Source: Crotophaga sulcirostris (taxonomy: Eukaryota > Chordata > Aves > Cuculiformes > Crotophagidae). Taken from it: DNA of 64,000 nucleotides. The stretch spans positions 186,618-250,617 of the forward strand of contig VYZB01000732.1 of the NCBI GenBank assembly GCA_013397455.1, written 5' to 3'. Of the stretch, positions 38,501 through 50,500 are shown piece by piece. Each line of letters begins with the position of its first letter. The stretch's first letter is position 1. Position numbers and translations under genes: made by a program. The notes beneath the pieces were generated by a model. The model was not told the DNA's origin. It did not search any database and saw only the letters and a list, made by a program, of their open reading frames with translations.

Positions 38501-41500
38501 AGCATTTCCCCAAGAAGACTTTTAAGATTTGTGCTTTCCAAGAAAGTTTTTCTCCCCTTGCTGATCTATTATTCTGAATTCTTTTCTCAGTAAAGATGAT
38601 AAATTCCTATTTTCAGGCTAACAGCTTTTGTACTCAAGTCCTTTGCACAGTCCCGTGGGTTTATTTTCATTGACCCAAAGGAACTAACGGCTGCCAAAGA
38701 CTGGATCATCCAGCACCAGAAAGAAGATGGCTCTTTTCCTGCTATGGGGAGGATATTAAATAAGGACATTCAGGTAAAAGCTGTACAGACTCAAAATCAT
38801 GCAATAGGTGCATTGTTAAAGTTACCATCACAGTACAAAGTGCTGCAGATTTCTTATGCCTAATAAGGCTATTGTGCTGGAAAGGCTGGAATCGGATAAT
38901 TTTGGTAAAAAACAGCCTGTCAGGATGTATCTGTGTGCCATCCCGTGGGAATGGAAAGTAAGGTGCTAAGTCTTGCAAAAGGCTTTGGATTTGTGTCTTG
39001 GACTGTGAAGTTTTGTACATTGAGTGTGTTCTCAGGCCATTGCTGGGTTGGGTTCCTGGATTTCATACTCTTTAATGTGCAAAGGAAAAATTCTGTGGTG
39101 CCACAGTTTCTTTTATAGTTAGAACATCTTTTTCTTGCTTCAGGAGTCTGTTGATCCAGCATCCTTTTCTCTAGTTCTCATCCAGTGGTTTGTGTGTGTT
39201 GTCCTCCAGGGTGGAATCCATGGAAAGATCTCCCTGACAGCTTATGTGGTTGCGGCTCTTCTGGAAACAGGCGTAACTTCAGAGGTAACAAAAACTTAGA
39301 TGAAATAGCTCTCATATTCTACAAGTTCTAACTCTGGTTTTTAAAAAAAACCACTTGTTTATACTGCTGCTCTCTTTCAAAGATTCTGTGCTCCCTAGAA
39401 TGAGAGCATCCAGGTACCAAAGGCTGCTGGAAGGCCTTGAGGCTATTCTAAAATTAAGGAATCCGTTGTGAAGTTATTCAAAGTGATCTTCCATCCTTCA
39501 GTCCTCGGCTTGTTCTACCAGAGCGGAATCCTTCCCTGCAGCCCCATCCTCCAACCTCTCCCAGAAATGGCTGCAAAAAAGTGTTTTCTGCCTTGGAATT
39601 TTGAGATGTGGTTGCAACCTGTGCAGATACTGGTACCTTGCCTAGATATGCTCAAAAAAACCTTTAATTAGCTGTGTGCTAACCGCAGTTTAACTGGGAT
39701 TACACAGGCTTTTGGGATCTAGAGAGTGTTTTCAGTCTGTCCTTTGTGGCAGTGGCCAAAAGGCTACTGCTGTTAGATTACAGTGTTTTTGGAGAGCTGC
39801 ACTCCTGTCACGTGCTGCATTGAGCACTACAGAGAAAAGAGTAGCTACACAGGAACGTGCAATTCTGCTGCATGATTTCTGAAGCAGAAATACAAAATCA
39901 GTTCCAGTACAACTGGCGTTTTGGAGATTCCCTATTAAAGTCGTGGGATAAAACTCCTCTGTTGGATTTTTTGCCTGCACGTGTCCACTTGCAGATGTGC
40001 TGAGTGAGTCATGAATACAAACAGCCAAGGGAAAGAGGGGTGGTGAGCCAACAGGGTTGTACAGGTGGAACTGAAAGAGTAACAGAGAAGGTGTAGTGGC
40101 TGTTGCAGTGTGTCTTGGTGATCTGTACTAAGGCAAAAGGATCACCCATTCAGGCAAACCCCAGCGAGTTTATGGAAACTTTGAAACAACCCATGTGAAC
40201 AGCAGCATCTCTTCAGAAACTGTGATAATTTCAGTAGTTCTGCTGGCATCCATGCAGAGCCTGAAGAGTGAGAACGTGCTGCTGCTGCAGGCAAATCCCC
40301 CCTACCCCCAGCCCTTGTTAGAGTGGAAGGCCTTCACCCTTATTAAAGTTAAAAAAAAATAAATTAGAAAATCCTCCAGTGCACTCAGAGGAACCTTCTG
40401 CCTTCCTGTCCACAACGTCCCCCTCCGAGAAGCGATGAGATGCTCTCTCAGGGCTGCTGTGGGTCAGGACAGGCCGAGTGTTTTATTTGATGGAAGTGCA
40501 GTTTGTGTGGATCTAATGGTTTTCCTAGAGGAGATTTGCAAGTGTTGCTAATGATCTTAGTTAGGAAATGAGGAAGGGGAAGGTTAGTGCCACAGGGAAA
40601 TGAAAGGAAACCAAATTACATCAAGTCCAATTAAATTGTTTCTATAAATTATCAGAGCCACGTTCCTACACGATGAGGTCATTGAGGGAGTTAATAAAAC
40701 ATGTTTGTTGGCTGCAGGGACCCCTGGGAACCTTGGCCTTTATTATCCTCTGGCGTCTGCTAGACGCTCCGGAGTGTCAGGAACACAATCAAACATCCAG
40801 GAGAGAGCTCGCTTCTGCTCTGTTCATCTGCTGTCTTGCAGGGGCATGAAATCTCTTCAGCTTTTGGGGTAATAAATGTGTCTCAGTGTTAGCCCAGATC
40901 ATTCTTGCTATGCGATTTGCTTCTTTTTTTTTGAGTTTGTGATGCGTGGCTTTTCTTAGGGAGAGGAAAGCATCAGTGTCATTCTGCAGAGAGCAAATCA
41001 CATCTTTCCTGTGGTGCTGGGGTTTTTTAATGGACACAAAGTAATGAGAAATGAAATGATTCTAACTTCTGAGGTGTAGAGGCTGGTGATATGTTTGGGT
41101 AATGAGAAATGAAGTGATTCTAACTTCTAAAGTGTATAGACTGGTAATATGTCTGGGCTTTTCCCCCTAAATATAGGAAGAAAGAACAGCTGTTGAGAAA
41201 GCCAAACACTTTTTAGAGTCCAACTTGTATTCAGCAGAAGACCCCTACACTACTGCCTTGACTGCGTACGCGCTGACGCTGCTGCACAGCCCCTCCGCGG
41301 CTCTGGCGCTGCGGAAGATGAACAGCATGGCTATCACACAAGGTACTCCTGGGCCCCACCTGGCGAGTCCCTGGCTGGCAATCCTTGTACAGGAATGTGC
41401 AAATAGCCCTTGCAGCCCGAATGATGCATCTGAGTTACTGGAGAGGAAGGAGCCTGTGAAATCTATTTTCTAATTTCTATTAGGAAAAAATTCTTCCCTG

Positions 41501-44500
41501 AAAGGGTGATTGGCCATTGGAATGCGCTGCCCTGGGAGGTGGTGGAGTGGCCAACCCTGGAGGTGTTTAAGGGGAGATTGGCTGAGGCACTCAGTGCCAG
41601 GGTTTAGATGATGGGTTGGTGTTACTGTTGGGTTCTAGGTTGGACTCGATGATCTCAGAGGTCCTTTCCAACCTTGTGATACTGTGTGATACTGTGATAC
41701 TGTGAAATCAGGTCTTCCTCACAGCACAGTTTGACTTTATAAGGCAAGAGTTTTCCTTGCTGTCTGTAGAGAGGGCCGAGTCCCTTAGTTCAGCTGGCAC
41801 TGAAGGAAGACAGAGGTACCAGGGCTCTGCAGCAACTTCCCTGTCAGTGTAACAGAGTTTGCCTCGTGATGCCCCTTTCCCTGGTACTGTATTTTAATGC
41901 AAAATCCAAGAATTACCTGATTGGTCCCACTGAGCCCTCTCTGTAACTGCAAAGGGAACCTCTTGCCCATGGGATACCTGTCAAAATGGGGGGACAGTGC
42001 AGTTCACAACACCAATCTGTTCTTTGCATCAATACGAGAGTAGGATTTAATTCCTCAATTTGAGTAGGATTTGGTTTGAAAAGCTCAGCTGCAGGCCTAC
42101 TCTAATATCACTCCTGTTCCCCTGTCCTGTTTTTCTAGATGGCTTTACACACTGGAGCTTGACGGGAACTCTTGTTACTGATGAAGACACCTTCATGGGA
42201 TTTAATGATGGCCTCTCCCAGTCAGGTACCTGTACTGCCAAGACATGGATAAGGGGATGGGCTGCAACAGCAGGAATGGAGACTGCATGGATTCGTGCCA
42301 ATTGTTTATATTATGCACTGAAAAATTCCTCTCACTGTTTTTTGGGGTTTTTTTTTAACCCCTTCCCCTCTCTCAGCATCTTTGGGGGGATACAAGGTTT
42401 TGCTCAGATATTTTGTTCAGGTATTCTGAAAGTGGCAGGCAGGCAGGGCAGGATCTGGATGAAATGAGAGCTCATAGGAGGCAGATAATGTTGTGCTGAA
42501 AGAGCTGAGTAAGAGCAAACAAGAGACAGAGCCAGATGGGATCAAGAGAGATGAGTTGTTCAGTCCCACCTAGCTCACCATTTTCAGTCCAGTTTTGTAA
42601 ATACAGTAATGCCGAAGAGAATTGGAGTGGGAGAGAAATTACTTAAGGCATGCAATCAAAGAGAGAGAAGGTGACTGACTGTGTGAAGGGTTGGAAGCAG
42701 AGGTATCTTTGGAAGATGATGCATCTTGGGTGCAGACACCTTTTAACTCCATTTTTCTTCTCTGTGTTTACCTCTACAGACTCTTAACTTTTAAAATTAT
42801 TTTTCCATTAATGAACAGAACTATCTCCAGACCTACCCAGATTTTCACTTCTAGGCAGTATTCTGATATTTTTTGTCCCCCCTTTCTCTTTCAGTTGTTT
42901 CTGCAGAAGTGGAAATGACATCTTACGCCCTTTTGACGTACACACTCCTAGGAGACGTGGCCTCTGCGCTCCCAGTAGTGAAATGGCTTTCCCAGCAGAG
43001 GAATGCACTTGGAGGATTCTCATCTACTCAGGTGGGCTGCCTCCAAAAAAGGTAGCTTCACTGCATGCATAATCAATTGTAGCAATTAATTGATTCAGGA
43101 ATGGTCAATGCAGAGTTTCCCTCTAGAGTCAAGACAGAAGCTATCTGTGTCCTGGTAAGAAGAAAAGCTTTCCGGTGCTCTTCACTGCTTCCTTCTCAGA
43201 CTGATAATATGAAGGGAACCCAGACTGTGTCCTTACAGGTGTCTTTGACAGTAGAAGTGAACAAAACCTGATACTTCCTTTGCTATCTAAGTTAATAAGG
43301 AAGACTCTGCTACCAGAAGCTGATGAATGTACAGCTCAGTGCTTGTTTATAAGTCTGCTGAGCTCCTGTTGTCTTCACTATTTCATTCTCTCCCTCTTTC
43401 AATCCCTAGGACACATGTGTAGCTCTGCAGGCTCTGGCTGAATACGCTATCCTTTCTTATGTTGGAGGAGTCAACCTTACCATTTCCTTGGCTTCAACTA
43501 ATCTTGACTACCAGGAGACATTTGACCTTAACAAGATGAATAAAAAAGTCCTCCAGACTGCAGTGGTAGGTGGATTTGAGCTAACATAGCCACATATTTA
43601 AAGCAATCCATCTGCCCTGGGTTCTGAGTGACAACTTAAGTAAGCTCAGTAATGGTGAAAGCACAAGTTAAACACTGAGATCGTGGGAGACTCTGGGCTT
43701 TTCTGGCTGGGTTCTGGTATGAAGGAGGCAGCACTCCAAGTTAAAGGCATTTTTCACCATAACTAATGCCTGTTATTTTGTGCTGCTGCTTGTTTGTATC
43801 ACTGTTGAAATGCAGTTAACTGGAAAGAGTAAGCCATGCTCACTTCATTTCCACAATCTCTTTAGAGCCAGAAAGATATTTTGTGCAGCATGAAGGTAGA
43901 GTTGATATTCATTTCTGTTCTGAGTGTTGTGTTTTGTCTGTGTCTTAACTGTGGATTCTCCCCAGATCCCCAGCATTCCAACGGGGCTGTTTGTGAGTGC
44001 CAAGGGTGAAGGCTGCTGTCTGATGCAGGTAAAGTTGTCACGGGGCTGGAGAAAGTATGCGAAGAGATGGTCTCTAAACTCACTGTATGTTTGCTTCTTT
44101 TTTAATCCCAGTTTGCTCTGAGGGAACAGTTTCGCTTTGCCTTTTTCTCAAAGTTGCTCTATAATGTAGTGTTGCTTTAATTCGTAGAAGGAAATGGGAT
44201 TGTACTGAGGTTAATCTACTGTGGTATAGCTTTACCTGTATATAACTGTTGAAAGTCTCTGTTGTCTCTGAAAAGACCTGGTCTTTAATCTGGTCTTTTG
44301 GGAATTGTTGTAGATGCTATGAAATGTTGGGGTCTAAAACTGCCCTGGTTTGTTTTTTCTCATTCTTCTTCCCCCTTTCTGCTGCAGATCGATGTCACTT
44401 ACAACGTACCTGATCCCATTGCCAAACCAGCTTTCCAGCTCCTGGTTAACCTGAAGGAGCCCAAGTCAGAGCAGCATCTCCAAGCTCCAAATCTCCTGCA

Positions 44501-47500
44501 GTCTGTCTCTCCAGATGAGAATCGCTCTGAAGCCTTGCACAGAGAGAGGGCACTGGTGGATGATGATGACCCAGCTTCAGATCAGGACCATCGGGAATAC
44601 AAAGTCATCCTGGAGACGTGCACCAGGTAGGAAACACCACACTGCATCATATTCTGTCTGTTTCTCAGAGACCGTCTAGTGCTGACCAGCACATCTATAC
44701 TGATTCATTCATTGACACAGGGAAAATACAAAATCCTTTCTTGCAACACTGTCCGTATCTCAAACAGTGTAAAATGGAACACCTCACATACAGAACACAG
44801 AATTTCAACCAGAATTGTGGGTTGTAAGGCAGAGTTATTTGCATGGGCATTCATGAACTTTGTCTGCTGGCATTAATAATTTTAGTGCTAATTATACGTC
44901 AAAGGTAGAGAAAGAACAACATTTACAAAGAGGTAACACCTTGGCTTTTTATCATTAAGTTTCATTATTGCCTGTGAAATTCTGGACCCGGCATTTTTTG
45001 GCCTAATTGGATTCTTCCTCCCTCCAGTAACAACAGCCAGTGAGGAGCAACTCAAACCCATTATCCAAAAGTGTGCAAGGGCTGGTCTGGCTGTGGATGA
45101 CACAACATTGCTTTCTCAACCTCCTCTCCCCCCAGCTAAGCACTGCAGCTTGGACTGGGGAGGAAGACATTAAAGTCCTGTCAGTCCCCTGAAGATGCCC
45201 GTAACTAAGGAGGCTGCCCTGCATCAACACAACCTTTCTGTTGTTATTTCTGAAACTCCTGCCCTGGGAATTGCTGGAGCGAAGACAGAAATTTGAGAGG
45301 AAGCCCAGTCTGAGGAGATTGATTGCTTGGAAAGAAAACAAAAGCAAATGTAATCTTCCCTTTCCTCCCCTTCTTGCTGTAATGATGCTCCTTTAACTCC
45401 TTCATCTTGTTTAGGCAGAACAAGGAGAGGAGTGCAGCTAAAGATGCGGATTGAAATATTTTGAGTTGAGGGTTTTTCTTCAGAACGTGATTGTTTTAAG
45501 TGTTGTCATCCTCAGTCAGGTTCCTTGGGCACTTCTGAGGAGCTGGGGAGAAAAGGGTATGGGAAACAGGGCTGTGATATATAACAGAGAATGGGAAAAA
45601 CGCAGGTAAAGGAATCCTGTAGGATTTTTTTAAGGAGTGTGGTGCATGGAGTTAGATCAAAATTAACAGGGTTTAATGTCTGGGACTGTGAGCCCTGAAC
45701 TGTTGCACACAGAGCCAGTGGGATCTGCCCACAGCCCAGCTCCTGCTACTGTGAGTGTTTGAGCGTGGGTGGGACGTTACGTCCAGGCTGGCTCCGTGCT
45801 GCGCCTCGACAGAGCTGCCCAGGCTGGAGGGCTCCAAGGAGAGGCCTCCAAAGAGCCCTGCAGGAGCCAGTTCGGATCTGGAAGCTGCGTGCTGTGTTTT
45901 CTCCGTGCTGGGCAGGAGCTCATAAACCCTCCTGGGTCCAAGTGTTTGTGGTGCAAATAAGCATCAAACAGGTAAGCTGCCAAGGAGGATGGTTTCGAGC
46001 TGACTGCGAATGCAGAGCAAAGAGAGTGTTGTTCTGGGATTAGCAAGAGCTTCTCTGTTACAGTGTCACCTCTTCTGCCCTGCTGCAAGAGACTGAAAGC
46101 TTTTGCAATGGTCCAAATAAACTTATAAACTTTCTCTTCACCCCTCCCTGTATTGTTTTTTTCTTACATACACTTCAACAGTAGCATCTCTGAATGTCAG
46201 TGGATTTTTGGAGGCTCCATTGATGTTATAGAGGATGATATGGGCAATGATTCTTTACTGACCAGAGAGTGAGGTTGCTGACTCGTTAGCAAAGTCGTGG
46301 TTCTCAGTGGCAATGAGATGCTGGAGGGAAATGGCCATTTATGAAACCCCAGGGCTGAATGCCTCTGCCTGCTATTGGGAAGTTGCATTCCTCTTGCACC
46401 GCAATCCATTTACAGCCCTCTGCTTAGGAAAGAACAGAAGTTTTTTCTGCTCCATGGGGTTATTCCCTCTTACCAAGTGCATTTTCTCAGTGATTAATTG
46501 AAAAAGTGGGCAAGCAGCACCACAGGGGACGACAGCCTTCCCTTTGCTTTTCTGCTTCCTTTTGCCTAGACATCTCCTGCACCTCTGCCCTCTGTGAGTT
46601 TTGCTTAAATTTGGTGAATAGAAGCAGGAAAGAGTATTTTGTAAAGCCAACTAGACTGTGGCTTTCAACAAGTCCTTCAGGAAGAGCCGATCCTCTTGAT
46701 TTTTTTTTTTCCCTCAGAAGTTTATTTCAGTCGTTCTCCATTCTGAGTTGTCCATTTGTTATCTTGGATCCTGAGTTTGTTTTCATTCTTTCTTTTTGTT
46801 CTCCTGGGAAGATGGTTGCACTCTGGATCTTCTAACATGGCTGTCTTGGAGGTGCCACTGTTCTCAGGGTTTCGTGCTGACATCGAGAGCCTGGAGCAGG
46901 TAAGGTGTTGTGGTGGGAGTGCAAGGCATGATCTTGGCCCAGGACCTGACTCTCTTGTTAGCAGGGGTTCCCTTTGGGCAGCAATAGGAAGCAAATGCCA
47001 TTGCATGTTAGAGCCCTGTCCCAAAAGACACAATTGAAACTGAGGGGGTAGGAGGCTCCATTTGTCAAAAAAATATTTATCTGAAATAAGTAAACAGATG
47101 CATTGAGCAAGATTAACAAATGTACCGACCCTGGCCAAACAAAGGTTTTACTGCTGAGCACAGTGCACAGTAATTACACGAGACCCGTTTGGAAATGCTG
47201 AAGTGCAAATGTGCTCTAACGGGAGCTGTTTATGGCTTCTTAGTGGGCTGTGTTATCTCCAACATCTGGATTCCATTGCTTTGGAGGCTCTGTGTCTTGG
47301 AATTTTTTGCCTTCCCCCCCCCCCCCCCCTTCTGGGAGAACATCGTGTTTATTGCAAGGCAAAGTGAGGTGGACAGAACGTGCTTCTCGCCCAGCCAGGC
47401 CTCTAGGGGAGCCAAACTGTCCTCTTCAGCTTTGCTTTAGGTTTTGTGGAAGTGTTGCAGTGCATTCACTGGTGGGGTTCATGCTGCAAATAGATTGTAC

Positions 47501-50500
47501 AGGCTATTAACTAAAGAGGTGTCAAATCCTTGCTGCCTTGAGAACTGGTAAGGAGCTAAAAGATATTTTGTTTCCAGAAGATCTTTTCCGTTAATAACTT
47601 GGTCTTCGTTACACTGGGAAGGGGAGGGATTAGGGGAAAGAGTTTTAAAGTGGAATCATAGTGAAGAGCAGGCAGTTTAATTTGACATCCTAATTCGAGG
47701 AATAGTGCTTTGTCTTCTTCTCTAGGATTTCCCTTGATTTGGGTGATTTATAGTATAAACACCCCTGCATTTTCTGGGAGAAAATGAAACCAATGTGTTC
47801 CTCTTTGGGGCTTGCAACCCATGTCCAGTGCTAACGTCAGATGGTCCCTTGGGCTGTCACTGAAACCAGGGAAATGGGTGCATCCTTCAGTATTGGGGAG
47901 CAGTGCTGGAAGACTTTTGTACAGAGATCTGTGTTGGTCAGATATGAAATTATTCCTGTAAAGAGAAATATCTGCATTATTTTACATCTGTTCACTTGCT
48001 GCGTGTCAACAACTCCATTTTCAAATGCCTGCAGGTAGGATATATCACTTGTTATTGGCCTGTTGACCTTTGAGTGTGATTTTTCTCTCTCACATGCAAC
48101 AAACTGCATGTGGCTGTTGAGATACAGCAGGACCAGCAGCTGCAGGTCTGCAGTGTCCCTGTGGTGAGAGACAGAAGGTGAGGGGGCCTGTGGTGGTTTG
48201 GTTACCATCTCATCTCCTGCTCAAGGTCCTAGGGACAGTCTACTTTCAATAAAGTTCACTTTCTTATAATGTACTTAAGTAATGGCAGAAAAAAAACACA
48301 GATGGAAACCTGGCTTAGGAGCAGAGAACTCAAAACAGGACAGGAGGAGAACAACAGGACAGCTTTATGGTGTTAATCCCATGGAATGTTTTATCAGCAG
48401 AGGAAAAGGAGGAGCAAAGGGAGGGAAGAAGTTGAAACAAAGAGTGCAAAGGGGTTTTCATTACAGAAGAACAGAAAAATTGTGAGGTTAAATGACAAAT
48501 CCGTGTGCTCCTTGTTTTTCCTGAAGCTGGCTAAGAAGATGCAGGTACAGCCCCTATGGTTTATTCATGGCTATCGAATGTGTATCCAAATTACAATTTA
48601 TTGCTCTCTACAACTACCTAAAAGGAGGTTGTAGTGAGGCAGGGGTTGATCTCTTCTCTCAGGCTACCAGTGACAGAACTAGAGGACATGGACTCAAGCT
48701 TCATCAGGGGAGGTTTAGGCTTGATATTAGGAAAAAATTCTTCCCTGAAAGGGTGACTGGCCATTGGAATGCACTGCCTGGGGAGGTGGTGGAGTCCCCA
48801 ACCCTGGAAGTGTTTAAGAAGAGGTTGGCCTGAGGCACTCAGTGCCAGGGTTTAGACGATGGATTGGTGTTGGTGTTGGGTTCTAGGTTGGACTCGATGG
48901 TCTCAGAGGTCCTTTCCAACCTTGTGATACTGTGATACAATGAAATTCTTCCACTGAGGCCCCAGTGCTTGTTTTGTCTTGTGTTTTGGACACCACCTTC
49001 AGCAGAGCCCTGTCCTTCCCACTGCTGCATTTTCCTGTTGCCCCTCTGCTCCTGGTGAGGAGGGGCAGGGCTGTAAATCAGGTTTCCTTGTTCCTTGTTT
49101 GCCCTCACAAGGGAGCAGTGTGCGCCGCGCGGTCCCACCTGCAGCGCTGGGGCAGCGCTGGTTAATGAATGCTCTGGTGAGGGCAGCCCCCCTGGCTGTG
49201 CAGCCACAAATCCTGCTAATAATGCTGGGTGTCGACAAGGTCAGGAGGTTGCCACAAGCTGGTGTGTATCAGCTGCACCAGAAAAATGCAACTTTAGCTG
49301 AGCTGAGCATTTCCCAGTGGCGCCAGCCTCTCGGAGCCCTCATAAAAGGGCTGTCTGCAGCCATCCACTGCTGAGTAATAACAGCCACCACCAGGCCCCT
49401 AAAATTATAAGGACAAATTAAATTGGCCCTTTCCATATTGTGTGGGGCTTAAACACATGTTCCTTTGCTTGTTACCGTAATAGCAGGAAACCATGGGCAG
49501 GGTTTTACAGTTGGGAGCACAGAGCAGAAGAAATTCACGGTGAAGCTGTTGGTAGCAGGTTTGGGCAAATTTCAGCAGGGGTGCTTTGTGCTTCGTGCCA
49601 TCTTTACTAATGCAGCATAATAATAATAATTCTTTGTTCTCCTTTCCACAGAGTTTTCATTCAAAGATCTCAAAATGACTTAGGAACATGAACAGGGAGG
49701 TGGTGGAGTCACCGACCCTTGAAGTGTTTAAGGGAAGATTGGATGAGGCACTGAGTGCCATGGTTTAGGTGATGAGGTGGTGTTAGTGTTGGCTTATAGG
49801 TTGGACTTGATGATCTTAGAGGTCTCTTCCAACCTGGTTATACTGTGAAACTGTGAAACTGTGAACAAAAAATGCCAAGGAAATATTATCCCTGTGTTGC
49901 AAAAGGGGTCGCCTGGCAGAGGGGTTGAAGTAATAGGACACTTTGGAGAGACTTTGCTCTGGCCCTGACTCCACTCCTCAAACTGGGATTCCTTTTCCAC
50001 AATCCATCATCCTCCCTGGCTTCTGGGTTAATCTGTAGTTGGACTTGATGATCTTAGAGGTCTTTTCCCACCTTAATGATGCTGTGATTAAATGTTTTTC
50101 ACGATAGATGTGTTCTCAATACAATTTATCAAAACAGTAATGGTTGATGGACTGATCGCATACAGCATGGCAGTCGTCGTAATGTTCAGGTGTCAGTGTT
50201 CCATACCTGGAAAATCACAGGAGTAACAATTTTATTGGCAAATTTAAAATAATACTTTGTAGGATTAAATCAGATGGTGGCATAGTTAGCCCTTGGAATG
50301 CACTGCCCGAGGAGGTGGTGGAGTCGCCAACCCTGGAGGTGTTTAAGAGGAGATTGGCTGAGGCACTCAGTGCCAGGGTTTAGATGCTGGGTTGGTGTTG
50401 GTGTTGGGTTCTAGGTTGGACTCTATGATCTCAGAGGTCCTTTCCAACCTTGTAATACTGTGATCCTGTGATTTCTTTTTTGGTGATGATCCAGGATTCT

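Noticed and set aside
46722..47138. A 138-codon minus-strand ORF over CPAMD8 exon 36
   Set aside because: It is a shadow of the real exon on the other strand plus intron sequence, without features of its own.
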